Origin: Haloglomus salinum | Lineage (GTDB): Archaea > Halobacteriota > Halobacteria > Halobacteriales > Haloarculaceae | Assembly (NCBI RefSeq): GCF_024298825.1 | Contig: NZ_CP101153.1 | Coordinates: forward strand, 3,720,001 to 3,784,000 | Direction: 5' to 3' | Length of the DNA stretch: 64,000 nt | In this document: positions 44,689 to 53,689 of the stretch, piece after piece | How positions within the stretch are numbered: position 1 is the stretch's first letter | How the letters are laid out: each line of letters opens with the position of its first letter | The notes under the pieces: generated by a model | Database searches by the model: none | What the model saw: the letters and a program-made list of their open reading frames with translations, nothing else | Told to the model about the DNA's origin: nothing | Program-made: the position numbers and the translations under genes

Positions 44689-44826
44689 ATGGGTCACTGT
44701 ATCGCCTGTGGCGAGGAACTGGTCGAGGTCGTCGAGAGCGACACGGACGCGAAGTTCAGCGACGCCACCGTCTGGGAGTGTTCGGCGTGCGGCGCGATAC
44801 TCGGCGTGACCGAGTACGGCGTCTGA
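44689..44826 (+). CDS. Very small CxxCG zinc-ribbon protein
   Basis: 45 residues with two CxxCG knuckles, HCIACGEEL at the start and WECSACGAIL at the end, enough to bind one zinc. This is the double CxxCG pattern of small haloarchaeal zinc-finger proteins. It lies between the SDR and the thioredoxin-like gene on the same strand. Function unknown. Confidence 0.65.
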   Translation: MGHCIACGEELVEVVESDTDAKFSDATVWECSACGAILGVTEYGV

Positions 44827-44877
44827 CCCGGGGGCGCCGGAACGCACATCCCGGTCCCGGCCCAACTCCCGACCGAC

Positions 44878-45450
44878 ATGGTGATGATGGAATCCGAGGC
44901 GGACGCCCTGGAGCGCGGCGACACCGCCCCCGGCTTCGAGCTGCCCGGAACCGATGGCGAGACGTACACGCTCGAGAGCTTCGCCGACAGAGATGCGCTC
45001 CTGCTGGTGTTCACCTGCAACCACTGCCCGTACGCGAAGGCGAAGTTCGAGGCGTTGAACGGTATCGCCACGGACTACGACGACGTGGCCGTCGTCGGTA
45101 TCAACCCGAACGACGCCGAGGAGTACCCAGAGGACTCCTTCGAGGCGATGCAGGCGTCTGTCGAGTCCGGCGAGGTCCGGTACGACGCCTACCTCCGCGA
45201 CGAGAGCCAGGCGGTCGCCGCGGCGTACGGCGCGACCTGCACGCCGGACCCGTTCCTGTTCGCCAACCACGACGGGGAATGGCACCTGAAGTACCACGGC
45301 CGGGTCGACGACGCGATGAACCCCGATGCCGAACCGTCCGGCGAACCCGGCTTCGAGATGCGCGATATCATCGACACGGTGCTGGCAGGGGAGCCGGTGG
45401 AGACGGAGATGCGGCCCTCGCGTGGCTGCTCTATCAAGTGGCGCGACTGA
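44878..45450 (+). CDS. Thioredoxin-like (AhpC/TSA family) protein
   Basis: 190 residues. GDTAPGFELPGTDGETYTLESFADRDALLLVFTCNHCPYAKAKFEAL has the thioredoxin fold with a CNHC redox pair near 47-50, and GATCTPDPFLF carries the cis-Pro loop with an extra Cys. It resembles the redoxin/resA-like thiol peroxidase-related proteins conserved in haloarchaea and plants. It may reduce disulfides or peroxides; no partner is adjacent. The start may be any of the clustered ATGs at 44878-44887. Confidence 0.88.
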   Translation: MVMMESEADALERGDTAPGFELPGTDGETYTLESFADRDALLLVFTCNHCPYAKAKFEALNGIATDYDDVAVVGINPNDAEEYPEDSFEAMQASVESGEVRYDAYLRDESQAVAAAYGATCTPDPFLFANHDGEWHLKYHGRVDDAMNPDAEPSGEPGFEMRDIIDTVLAGEPVETEMRPSRGCSIKWRD

Positions 45451-45522
45451 GCCGGCTGCCCGCTTCCATCGCTCTGGCACCGACCGGCAACCGTTTTCAC
45501 CGGAGCCACCGACACTCACGGT

Positions 45523-45681
45523 ATGGCCCTCACCGACTACCTCGACGAAGCAGAACCCGCCGCGCTCGTTGTTATCGGGCTCGTGCTGATCGTCATCCCC
45601 GAACCCGCGACCACGACGCTGGGCGCGGGCGTCTTCCTGTTCGGCCTCGCGTACATGGCCTACGAGTGGAACCGGCCCTGA
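45523..45681 (+). CDS. Small membrane protein
   Basis: 52 residues: an acidic start (DYLDEAEPAA), then two short hydrophobic segments AALVVIGLVLIVIPEPA and LGAGVFLFGLAYMAYEW. The proline between them suggests a hairpin in the membrane. Third codon positions are GC-rich, as in the neighbours. Not recognised as a family. Confidence 0.62.
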   Translation: MALTDYLDEAEPAALVVIGLVLIVIPEPATTTLGAGVFLFGLAYMAYEWNRP

Positions 45682-45693
45682 ACGACCCCGGCG

Positions 45694-45873
45694 TCACGGC
45701 ATCGTGGCGATTTCGGCGGTACGCTCGCTCCCGGCAGCCACGGTGCCACCGTGGAAGCAGTGGGTCGTCTCGACATCGAGTTCGCCCAGCGGTTCGGCCG
45801 ACGCGAGCGCCGTGTCCACCGCCTCGATGAAGTTCCCCGTCAGCCGGAGCCGATAGTCGGCGCGACGGCGCAT
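45694..45873 (-). CDS. Small protein coupled to the N6-adenine methyltransferase
   Basis: 59 residues, starting 3 bp after the methyltransferase stop, on the same strand. Third codon positions are strongly GC-rich. Features are RLRLTGNFIEAVDTALA, a predicted helix, and DVETTHCFHGGTVAAG. It is a likely downstream partner of the methyltransferase, or a short regulator. No family recognised. Confidence 0.55.
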   Translation of the reverse strand: MRRRADYRLRLTGNFIEAVDTALASAEPLGELDVETTHCFHGGTVAAGSERTAEIATMP

Positions 45874-45876
45874 CCC

Positions 45877-47847
45877 TCAACCGTCCTCCACGTCGTCGCC
45901 CATGCCGTCTTCGGCAGTTTCCGCGGCCTCCCCGCTCGACGGCTCCTTTCCGGCACGACCGGCGCCATCGAACGCGTCGAGGTGGCGGACCTGTTCGGAT
46001 ACCGTCTCGGCGCCGTCGATACGCCGGCGCAGCATGGCCTCGTGGGCGGCCTGCAGGTCCGCTACGGACATCGACACGTCGAGCGCTGCGAGTACGGCCT
46101 CGTCGAGGGCCTCCTGCGCGGCGGCGCCGTCGAGCAGTCGTTCGCCCGCCTCACGGATGACCTCGCGCTCGGCCGCCGAGAACCGTGCCGGGTCGGGTAT
46201 CGGGACGGACGACACCTCGTAGGTGAGAAGCTGGAGTGCGCCGCCGCCCTCGTGGCGCCCCCAGAGTTCGAGCATGACCTTGTGCAGGGTGGAGTTCAGC
46301 AGGTGCGGAACGACCGACTCGTACTCCGTCACGTCGACGCGCTGGATGGCGTTGGTCGGCGCGAACCCGCCCGCGTTCTCGACGGTGAAGACGCGCTCGT
46401 CGTAGAAGACGGGATGCAGGACCTCCGGGGCGGGTAACTCGCCGAGATTGAACCAGGGTGTGTGCTGGGAGACGGTCCGGCCCTCCGGAACGCCCTCGGC
46501 CGCTCCGTGCCGGATGTAGTCCAGGACGGCCTCGTGACCGTCCTCGCGGAGGGCTTCCTTCACCTCGCTCGCGAGGTCGGAGTGGGTGGGTGCCTCGACC
46601 CTCTCGCGAACTGCCTCGACGTACGGGTGCAGGTCGAAGAGGTACTGGTCGGTCGTCTCGAGCCGCCGGGACTCGATATCACGGAGGGAACGGATGGCGG
46701 GCCGCAGGACGGCGTCGGGAAGGTCCCACGCCGCCACGTCGCGCTCGTCGAGCAGGAAGAAGTCGTTGTTCCCGGTCTTGTTCCCGAACGAGACCGCCGC
46801 GTACGTGTCGAGCCGGACCAGCCCGTCGCTGTCGACCAGCCCGACGAACGGGGAGGGTGCCGTGAGGTAGTAGCCGAGTTTCGTGCCGCCGCGCTCCGCG
46901 AGTCGTCGTTGCGGAACGCTCACGACGCGATGTGAGTCCCGGACATCGAGCGCGAACGGCTGGCCCTCGGGGACCGTGCGGGCCGTCCCGACGATGTCCG
47001 CGAGCGTCCCGGGCACGACGGGCTCGTTCAGTCGGACGAAATCCGTCACGGTGTCGGCGCGTCCGTCCGGGTCGTCGCACCGCTCGACAAGCAGCAGGAC
47101 CGTGTCCACCATCGCGTCGAACGCACGCGCGGAGAACCCGACGACGGCCGCCACCGCCGCGTGGTCGTAGAGGAACTCCTGCAGGTCCTCTCCGTATCGT
47201 GTGTCGAGCCACTTGCTCGGGAGGACGAACCCGAGGCGGCCGCCCTCGCGGAGGAACTGCAGGCCGTGGGTGACGAAGTAGACGTAGGCGTCCGCTCTCG
47301 CCGAGAGTTTCCTGCTTCCGTCGTGGTAGGGCTGCTCGCCGTCCGGACCGTACGCACGCAGGTGGTCGCGGTAGTGGTCCCGGTCCCGTGACAGGGCCTC
47401 CTGTCGCAGGTACGGTGGGTTCCCGACCACGGCGTCGAACGTCGCCCCGCGGCCCGCGCCCCCCGGCAGGTCTCCGGGTGAGCAGTCGAAGAACGACGCC
47501 GTAACGGTCCGCGCATCCCCGTCCGACAGGGACCGATCTCCCGAGGTGAGATTGCTCGCGGTCAGGTCGAGCGCGGCCCGGTCGACATCGACCGCCACGA
47601 CCTGGTCGAGAACCTCGCGTCGGGTCGCCGTCGGGGCCGTCTCCGCGAGCCGGTCGCGCGCCGCGACGGCGAACCGTCCGCTCCCGGCAGCAGGGTCGAG
47701 CACGCGCGCCGGACCGCCCTGCGGGCGAATCGCCCACTCGCAGACCCCCGCCGCGATGGCCGGCGGAGTGTAGTAGATACCCAGCCCCTCGCGGCGAGCG
47801 TCGGGCTGGCTCGCCTCGTACCGCGCCCCCGGCGAGTCCTCGTCCAT
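45877..47847 (-). CDS. Eco57I-type N6-adenine DNA methyltransferase
   Basis: 656 residues. Motif I is VLDPAAGSGRFAVAARD (near 48), motif IV is NPPY in FDAVVGNPPYLRQEAL (near 144), and GLGIYYTPP at the N terminus is the usual entry (YYTP) of the family. VSFGNKTGNNDFFLL and the following region belong to a C-terminal target-recognition domain (TaqI/Eco57I-like). There is no nuclease domain in the protein or beside it, so it appears to be an orphan DNA methylase, with possible roles in regulation or protection. The tail (600-656) is Ala/Glu/Gly-rich. Confidence 0.9.
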   Translation of the reverse strand: MDEDSPGARYEASQPDARREGLGIYYTPPAIAAGVCEWAIRPQGGPARVLDPAAGSGRFAVAARDRLAETAPTATRREVLDQVVAVDVDRAALDLTASNLTSGDRSLSDGDARTVTASFFDCSPGDLPGGAGRGATFDAVVGNPPYLRQEALSRDRDHYRDHLRAYGPDGEQPYHDGSRKLSARADAYVYFVTHGLQFLREGGRLGFVLPSKWLDTRYGEDLQEFLYDHAAVAAVVGFSARAFDAMVDTVLLLVERCDDPDGRADTVTDFVRLNEPVVPGTLADIVGTARTVPEGQPFALDVRDSHRVVSVPQRRLAERGGTKLGYYLTAPSPFVGLVDSDGLVRLDTYAAVSFGNKTGNNDFFLLDERDVAAWDLPDAVLRPAIRSLRDIESRRLETTDQYLFDLHPYVEAVRERVEAPTHSDLASEVKEALREDGHEAVLDYIRHGAAEGVPEGRTVSQHTPWFNLGELPAPEVLHPVFYDERVFTVENAGGFAPTNAIQRVDVTEYESVVPHLLNSTLHKVMLELWGRHEGGGALQLLTYEVSSVPIPDPARFSAAEREVIREAGERLLDGAAAQEALDEAVLAALDVSMSVADLQAAHEAMLRRRIDGAETVSEQVRHLDAFDGAGRAGKEPSSGEAAETAEDGMGDDVEDG

Positions 47848-47934
47848 GGGCGTGGCTGCGGAGCCACCGGCATAACCGTTCGTCCTCGGTCGGCCCACGG
47901 TGGCTTTACCCTCCCGGCCGACCCTGTCCGGGAT

Positions 47935-48609
47935 ATGGACACAGAGGAGTTCCTGCCGTCGGTGACGGCGTCGTTCGCGTCGACCGTCGGTCCGGACGCC
48001 GACGAGGTGGTGCAGGAGATGGACGCTCGCGCCGACCGCGAGGGGTTCCCGACCGTGGGGCCGGCTGTGGGCGGCTGGCTCCGGCTGCTCGCCCGCGCTG
48101 TCGACGCCGAGCGGGTCTTCGAGTTCGGCTCCGGCTTCGGCTACTCGGCCTACTGGGTGGCCCCCGCGCTCCCGCCGGACGGCGAACTCGTCCTGACGGA
48201 GGTCGACGCGGACGAACTGGCCGACGCCCGTGACTACCTCACCCGCGGCGGCTACGCCGACCGCGCCGTGTTCGAGGCCGGCGACGCGCTCGCCACCGTC
48301 GAGCGCTACGACGGCACGTTCGACCTCGTACTGCTCGACCACGAGAAGGAACGCTACGCCGAGGCGTTCGAGGCCGTCCGCGGGAAGGTCCCCGTCGGTG
48401 GCATCGTCTGTGCGGACAACGCGATGACGGCCGGCCCCATCGAGTTCGGCGCACTCCGGGAACTGGTCGCCGGCGAGGACGGTATCGACACGACCGACGC
48501 GACCCGCGGTATCGCCGAGTACCTCCAGACCGTCCGCGCGGACCCGGCGTTCGAGACGACGCTGCTCCCCCTCGGGGAGGGATTGGCGGTGAGCATCCGG
48601 ACCGGCTAA
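47935..48609 (+). CDS. O-methyltransferase family 3
   Basis: 224 residues. The SAM motif is VFEFGSGFGYSAYW near 64, ELVLTEVDADEL gives the acidic ribose-binding strand, and LVLLDHEKERY with ADNAM are the metal-binding positions of catechol-type O-methyltransferases. The family is Mg2+-dependent, often acting on catechols or caffeoyl-CoA; the archaeal substrate is unknown. TTTACC about 22 bp before the ATG fits a leaderless start. Confidence 0.88.
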   Translation: MDTEEFLPSVTASFASTVGPDADEVVQEMDARADREGFPTVGPAVGGWLRLLARAVDAERVFEFGSGFGYSAYWVAPALPPDGELVLTEVDADELADARDYLTRGGYADRAVFEAGDALATVERYDGTFDLVLLDHEKERYAEAFEAVRGKVPVGGIVCADNAMTAGPIEFGALRELVAGEDGIDTTDATRGIAEYLQTVRADPAFETTLLPLGEGLAVSIRTG

Positions 48610-48746
48610 CAGACATATAGCAGACTTCCAGCTTATTCAAACACCTCGGCAGAAGCCTGAGATATAATGAGGAAAAGATTGATATACTCGACATGTCGGA
48701 GCATTTCCACTGTCGAGGCAGTGCGCTCGACGAAGGAATCTCGGCC

Positions 48747-48932
48747 TCAGGCGACGGGTCGCTTCTTGCGTGTGACGTAGCCCGCGATGCGGTTGCGAAC
48801 GCCCTTGGATTCGACGTTGGTGGTCTCCGTGACGACCTCCTTGTTGTGGTCGAAGTCCTGGCCGAAGGCGTCCGGGTAGCGCTCGAGCAGTCGGTTCCCG
48901 ATCTTCTTGATGTAGGCGGGCTTGATAGCCAT
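48747..48932 (-). CDS. rps17e: 30S ribosomal protein S17e
   Basis: 61 residues, all conserved: MAIKPAYIKKIGNRLLERYP, FDHNKEVV and SKGVRNRIAGYVTRKK. The protein is highly basic against the acidic background. It is a small subunit protein of archaea and eukaryotes. A GTTTTTAGG box lies about 30 bp upstream on the - strand, so the start at 48932 is preferred to the codon at 48944. Confidence 0.95.
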   Translation of the reverse strand: MAIKPAYIKKIGNRLLERYPDAFGQDFDHNKEVVTETTNVESKGVRNRIAGYVTRKKRPVA

Positions 48933-48989
48933 GGTATCCGACAACTCGACGCTCCGTACCTAAAAACGTTCGACTCCGGATTCGCCGTG

Positions 48990-49646
48990 TCAGGCGTCGG
49001 CACGACCGTCGCCGCGCCAGTTCACGAGGTCCTCGAACCGTTCCCACGCGGCCGCCTCACGCTCGCCCGCACAGGAGTCGACCACATCGGCGTAGTGAGC
49101 GATACGCGCCCGGAGCCGTTCGTCGTCGAAGCCGGGCACTCCGAGACGGGACGCCGCCACGGTCGCCTCGACGACGGCCGCCCGGGCCCGGTTGTGGACC
49201 GGCACCTCGCGCGAGCGCACGACCGACTCGACGGGAGAGAGCGCCCAGTCGACCCACTCCGTGCCGTCCTCGGCTCCCGCATCGAGGCGTTCGACCCGGA
49301 CCTGGGCCCAGGCGGCGGCGCTCTCGAGTACCGGCTCGTCGGCCTCGCGGACGCTACACGCGGCCTCGACGAAGTCGACGGGGTCGGTCCAGAACTGGAC
49401 GTACCCGTCCCCGCGCTCCTCGAAGTTGCGACGCGTCCGGGTCCGGCCCCAGGTCCGGGCCGTGACCGGGGCGGCCTTCGAGTCCGGTGCCGACAGGCCC
49501 AGCGCCGCCACGTTCCAGCGGTCGTTCGGGCCGCGCGTCGTCACGACGGACTCGGCCACGCCACGGCCGGCGAGGTCGACGGGCCACCCGGCACTGGGTG
49601 GGCTGTCTCCGTCACGAGGCGCCCTGGCTGGCGGGTCGGCGGTCAC
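48990..49646 (-). CDS. DUF447 family protein
   Basis: 218 residues from a GTG that overlaps the stop of the gene before it (GTGA). ESVVTTRGPNDRWNVAALGL, ARTWGRTRTRRNFEERGDGYVQF and the later ALSPVESVVRSREVPVHNRARAAVVEATV identify the DUF447 family, which has a split-barrel flavin-reductase-like fold. The family is often found with CitG-like genes in archaea and tetrahydromethanopterin users. It is the last gene of the cofD operon, so a role in a cofactor pathway is inferred. Confidence 0.82.
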   Translation of the reverse strand: MTADPPARAPRDGDSPPSAGWPVDLAGRGVAESVVTTRGPNDRWNVAALGLSAPDSKAAPVTARTWGRTRTRRNFEERGDGYVQFWTDPVDFVEAACSVREADEPVLESAAAWAQVRVERLDAGAEDGTEWVDWALSPVESVVRSREVPVHNRARAAVVEATVAASRLGVPGFDDERLRARIAHYADVVDSCAGEREAAAWERFEDLVNWRGDGRADA

Positions 49647-50488
49647 ACCGACACCCCCCGCCGGAGCGCGACGAACAGGGCGCCCGCCGTCAGGTCGGCC
49701 GTCGTGCCGGGGTTGACGCCCTCGGCCACGAGTTCGTCCCCGAGCGCTGCCGGGTCGGTCTCGCCGTCGCGCGCGGCCCGGGCGCGCTCGCGGATGGAGA
49801 CGGCCGTCTCGTGGTCGTGGGTCTTGACGACGAACGTATCGAGTTCGGTGGCGAGCAGGTCGAGGAAGACGCGGGAGGCACGGTCCGGGACGGGCCCGTC
49901 GTCGGACAGGATGGCCTCGGCGGCCTCGAACACGCGCGGGAAGCCGTCGACCCACTCGGCGGCGACGCCGTCGACATCGGCCGAGCGCGCCATCACGTCC
50001 GCCAGCGTGAGGCCGCGCTCGCGGAGTACCGGCTCGGCGTCACCGCCCCGCCGGACATCGAGGTCGGCCATCCCATCGGGCGGGTCGTCGACAGCCACGT
50101 CGACCGCGTCGAAGGCGCGGTAGAACCCGACGGCGTCGTCGACCGTGGTCGCGGTCACCACGGCCGCAGCCCCGTCCGGCGAGAGGTCGTCCGCGGCGTC
50201 GGCGTAGGCGAGCGGCAGGACGGTGAGGATGGCCCCGAACTGGGTGTTGCCACCCTGCTGGTGGCTCATCCCCTCGATGGCACGCCGGAAGGCCGCCCCG
50301 AGCGGCGCGTCCGGCACGGCCCGGAAGGCCGGTTCGGCCCCGACCGCGCCGGTGAGGAAGTGCTCGAACCGGAGGTCGTCGTGGTCGTGGTGGCGGTCGA
50401 CGTTTCCGGGCTTCGGCGTCCCGGTGACCTCCAGCAACAGCGCGAGTACCGCGTCCTGTGCCGCGGTCCGGGGACTCGGACTCGTCAC
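49643..50488 (-). CDS. CitG-like (triphosphoribosyl-dephospho-CoA synthase family) protein
   Basis: 281 residues. LEVTGTPKPGNVDRHHDHDDLRFEHF is the ATP/dephospho-CoA binding signature of the family, and IEGMSHQQGGNTQFG with the final VNPGTTADLTAGALF are its conserved end motifs. In bacteria CitG makes the citrate lyase prosthetic group, but no citrate lyase gene is here, and CitG-like genes also occur in methanopterin gene sets. It starts with a GTG overlapping the stop of the upstream gene, and its stop overlaps DUF447. Confidence 0.85.
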   Translation of the reverse strand: MTSPSPRTAAQDAVLALLLEVTGTPKPGNVDRHHDHDDLRFEHFLTGAVGAEPAFRAVPDAPLGAAFRRAIEGMSHQQGGNTQFGAILTVLPLAYADAADDLSPDGAAAVVTATTVDDAVGFYRAFDAVDVAVDDPPDGMADLDVRRGGDAEPVLRERGLTLADVMARSADVDGVAAEWVDGFPRVFEAAEAILSDDGPVPDRASRVFLDLLATELDTFVVKTHDHETAVSIRERARAARDGETDPAALGDELVAEGVNPGTTADLTAGALFVALRRGVSV

Positions 50489-51294
50489 CGGTCGCCACCT
50501 CCGTCGGCCGCAGTCGGTCGCCCTGCGGGAGCCGACTCGTCGAACCACTCCGTCACCGCGGCCCGGACGCGCCGCAGGACCTCGGGCCGGTCGCTCGGCC
50601 GACCGACCGAAACCGCGTCGGCGCCGTACGAGAGGTACTCGCGGACCGTGCGGCGGTCCCGGACGCCGTTGTTCGCGACGACGACGGCGTCGGGGCAGGC
50701 CGCGGCCACCGCGGCCACGGCGCCCTCCGAGTCCATCGCGTCGACGTGGAGGAGGGCCGCGCCGGCCGCGTGTGCGCGGCGACACACCGCCGGCAGGTCG
50801 ACCCCCGGTACCTCCGTCCGGCACTTGACGCTGACCGTCGCGCCGGCCTCGCTCGCGGCCCGGACCTGTGCGGCGAGTCGCTCCGTGTCGCTGAGGAGCG
50901 ACTGCCCGGCGCCGGCCGCGCACATCTCGTCCTGCCGGCAGTGGGCGTTCACCTCGATGATGGCGTCGTGGCGGGCACAGACCTCGGCAGCCTCGGCGAC
51001 CGGGTCGGGACCGGCCGCGCGGACGTTGAACGCCGGGCGGAGGGGCGCGTCGGCGAGTGCGGCGAGTTCGTCATCGACGAATCCGAGCGGGTCCTCCGGG
51101 AGGAACTCATCACGGTCCCGTTCGACCAGCTCGCGGGCGGCCTCCCGGGTCGGCTCGTCCAGCGCGATACCGCCGAGGACGGCGCAGCCGACGTGGGGCG
51201 CGGCCGCCCGGGCCCAGGCCGCGTCCGACTCGCCGGAGAGCGACGCGGCGGCGACACGGGGCACGAACGCCGGCGTGTCGGCAGCCGGGGTCAT
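50485..51294 (-). CDS. Dihydrouridine-synthase-like TIM-barrel flavoprotein
   Basis: 269 residues. [54 protein letters not shown] and [30 protein letters not shown] are the standard Dus-like strands and loops with the catalytic-type Cys and the FMN-phosphate site at the end. It is shorter than true tRNA dihydrouridine synthases (no C-terminal tRNA-binding domain), so it may act on a small molecule. Positioned between cofD and the CitG-like gene, with ATGA and GTGA overlaps. Confidence 0.8.
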   Translation of the reverse strand: MTPAADTPAFVPRVAAASLSGESDAAWARAAAPHVGCAVLGGIALDEPTREAARELVERDRDEFLPEDPLGFVDDELAALADAPLRPAFNVRAAGPDPVAEAAEVCARHDAIIEVNAHCRQDEMCAAGAGQSLLSDTERLAAQVRAASEAGATVSVKCRTEVPGVDLPAVCRRAHAAGAALLHVDAMDSEGAVAAVAAACPDAVVVANNGVRDRRTVREYLSYGADAVSVGRPSDRPEVLRRVRAAVTEWFDESAPAGRPTAADGGGDR

Positions 51295-52286
51295 GCGCCG
51301 ACGACCTCCAGCGCCTCCTGGCACGCGCGCGCCACGCGCTCGGCATCGGCCGCCGTGGAGAGCGTCGTGTCCGTGCGGACCACCGGGCGGTCGAGGTCGG
51401 TGCCGTCCTCGTCGTCGAGGACGAACGCGTCGACCCCGGGGTAGGCATTCGCGACGCCGCGTGTCGAGGGCTCGTAGCCGACCGCTTCCATCAGCTTCGC
51501 CGCCGGCCCGGAGAACACCCGGTCCTCGACGAACGGGGAGACGGCGACCGTCGGCGTCCGGTCGAGCGCCTCGTGGAACGCGTCCATCGCGGTCATCGGG
51601 CCGATGCTCGTGACCGGGTTCGAGGGCCCGATGATGACCGGCTCCGTGAGCGCCGTCAGTACCTCGTCGGTCGGCTCGGCGGCTCCGGCGCCCCGGAACT
51701 CGACGGACTCGACGGCCGGTTCCGCGCGCCGGTGGACCCAGAACTCCTGGAAGTGCATCGGCCCCTCGTCGGTGTGGACGATGCTCGCGACGGGGTCGTC
51801 GCTCATCGGCAGGAGCGTCCGTTCGAGGCCGAAGGCGTCGGCGAGACGCCCGGTGACCTCGGTGAGCGAGTGGCCCTCGTCGAGCAGCGAGGTGCGGGTG
51901 ACGTGGACGGCGCGGTCGCGGTCGCCGATCTCCATGAACTCCGCGACGCCGGAGAAGCGCCGCCAGCGGGCGATGTCGCGGCCGGTAGTCTGGCGGTCGT
52001 CGGGGAGATAGCGCGGCCCCGGCCCGAGTCCGGCCGCGTCGGCGAGTTCCCGCAGGCGGTCGTGGGTCGCGGTTGTGTCGTCCTCGATACCCCACCAGCG
52101 CTCGCGGTCGAGGACGCCGCCCTCCAGGAAGAGGACCGTATCGAGGTCCGGACAGACGAGGTGGCCGCCCAGCTCGACATCGTCGCCGGTGTTGGCGACG
52201 ACGGTCGTCGCAGCGGGGTCGAAGACGGCGTCCGCGCCGGCCAGCAGCTTCGGCGTCCCCGTGCCGCCGGCGAGGAAGGTGACCAT
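51291..52286 (-). CDS. cofD: 2-phospho-L-lactate transferase CofD
   Basis: 331 residues. [21 protein letters not shown] is the Gly-rich start of Cof[26 protein letters not shown] the next conserved block, and [15 protein letters not shown] the third. CofD joins the phospholactyl (or phosphoenolpyruvyl) group to the deazaflavin Fo, forming F420-0 in cofactor F420 synthesis. It leads the overlapping operon: cofD, Dus-like, CitG-like, DUF447. The ATG at 52286 is used. Confidence 0.95.
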   Translation of the reverse strand: MVTFLAGGTGTPKLLAGADAVFDPAATTVVANTGDDVELGGHLVCPDLDTVLFLEGGVLDRERWWGIEDDTTATHDRLRELADAAGLGPGPRYLPDDRQTTGRDIARWRRFSGVAEFMEIGDRDRAVHVTRTSLLDEGHSLTEVTGRLADAFGLERTLLPMSDDPVASIVHTDEGPMHFQEFWVHRRAEPAVESVEFRGAGAAEPTDEVLTALTEPVIIGPSNPVTSIGPMTAMDAFHEALDRTPTVAVSPFVEDRVFSGPAAKLMEAVGYEPSTRGVANAYPGVDAFVLDDEDGTDLDRPVVRTDTTLSTAADAERVARACQEALEVVGA

Positions 52287-52387
52287 ACCCACGGCTCCGG
52301 CGTGCCGGGACTAACAGGTTTCGCTCGCCGGAGAAGTGGCGATGGCCACGCGTAGCCTTTTGCCGTATCGCGAACTACGTCCGGCCG

Positions 52388-53602
52388 ATGGTCACCATCA
52401 AGGACTCCGTCCACGACCACATCGACATCGAGGGTGTGGCGGAGCCCCTGCTCGCGACGCCGCCGGTCCAGCGGCTCCGGCGCATCCGGCAACTGGGGAC
52501 CGTACAGCTGGTGTATCCGTCGGCCAACCACACGCGCTTCGAGCACTCGCTCGGGGTGCTCCACCTCGCCGACCGCGCGCTCGAGCACCTCTCGGTCGCC
52601 GGCCAGCAGGCCGAGCGCGTCCGGGCGGCCGCGCTCCTCCACGACATCGGGCACTCCCCCTACTCGCACAACACCGAGGCGGTCGTGGAGCGGTACACGG
52701 GTCGCGCCCACGACGACGTAGGGCCGCTCATCACCGAGGGGTCGGTCGCGCGCGTGCTGACCGAGCACGACCTGGACCCGGCGAAGGTCGCCGGGCTCGT
52801 CCGTGGCGAGGGGGAGCTGGGCCAGCTCGTCTCCGGTGAGCTCGACGTCGACCGGATGGACTACCTCGTCCGGGACGCCCACCACACCGGCGTCCCGTAC
52901 GGTACCATCGACCAGGCGCGGCTCGTCCGGGAGCTGGCGCTGGTCGACGGCGAACTCGCGCTCGACGAGGGGAACGTCCAGACCGCCGAATCCCTGCTGC
53001 TGGCCCGGGCACTGATGAACCCGACCGTCTACAACCACCACGCCGCCCGCGTGGGGAAGGCGATGCTCCGACGCGGCGCCGAGCGCCTGCTCGAGTGCGG
53101 CGTCGCGCCAGAGGAACTCCGGCGGATGGACGACTGGGCGTTCCACGTCGCACTCCGGAACGAGGACGCGACCGCCGCTATCGCCCACCGACTCGACCGC
53201 CGGGACCTGTTCAAGCGCGCGGTCTGGGCCGAACTCGTCGACGTGCCCGACGACCTGCTCGCTGCCGACCATCACGAGGTCCAGTCGCTTGAGGCGGACA
53301 TCGCCGACCGGGCCGGGGTCGACATGGACGCGGTCATCGTGGACGTGCCCGGCGAACCGCGGATGAAGGAGTCGACGACGAAGGTCGTCGTCAACGGTGA
53401 GGCCCGGCGCCTGGACCAGCAGTCGGCGCTCGTCGACGCGCTCCGGACGGCCCAGCGCGAACAGTGGCGGATGGGCGTCTACTGCCCCGCCGAACACACC
53501 GGGACCGTCGGTCCGGCCGCCGAGGCCGTCCTCGGTCTGGAACTCGACGCGCTCGTGACGGACGTGCGAACCCGGATGCACGCGCGCCTCGACGACTTCT
53601 GA
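52388..53602 (+). CDS. HD-domain phosphohydrolase (SAMHD1/dGTPase-like)
   Basis: 404 residues. The HD site is formed by His in HTRFEHSLGVLHLA, His-Asp in ALLHDIGHSPYSH, and the late Asp of GELDVDRMDYLVRDAHHTG. The last block is typical of the SAMHD1/YdhJ group that hydrolyses dNTPs. KDSVHDHIDIEGVAEPLLATPPVQRLRRI at the start is also characteristic. The C-terminal 100 residues are less conserved. It starts 102 bp from divergent cofD. Confidence 0.92.
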   Translation: MVTIKDSVHDHIDIEGVAEPLLATPPVQRLRRIRQLGTVQLVYPSANHTRFEHSLGVLHLADRALEHLSVAGQQAERVRAAALLHDIGHSPYSHNTEAVVERYTGRAHDDVGPLITEGSVARVLTEHDLDPAKVAGLVRGEGELGQLVSGELDVDRMDYLVRDAHHTGVPYGTIDQARLVRELALVDGELALDEGNVQTAESLLLARALMNPTVYNHHAARVGKAMLRRGAERLLECGVAPEELRRMDDWAFHVALRNEDATAAIAHRLDRRDLFKRAVWAELVDVPDDLLAADHHEVQSLEADIADRAGVDMDAVIVDVPGEPRMKESTTKVVVNGEARRLDQQSALVDALRTAQREQWRMGVYCPAEHTGTVGPAAEAVLGLELDALVTDVRTRMHARLDDF

Positions 53603-53689
53603 CCGCGCCCTCGCCGTCGTCGCGACAGCGTGTGACGCCGGCGCGACACCTCGGACCGCTTTTACGCGGCGACCGCCTATCCGGAGTGA

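Noticed and set aside
45877-47847. Complete restriction-modification or BREX/DISARM-type defence system
   Set aside because: No nuclease, helicase, PglZ or other defence gene lies beside the methylase.
45877-48342. 821-codon - strand ORF
   Set aside because: The extension upstream of 47847 is antisense to the O-methyltransferase. The methylase starts at 47847 by homology.
49643-50488. Citrate lyase accessory gene
   Set aside because: No citrate lyase genes are present; the operon context is F420 synthesis.
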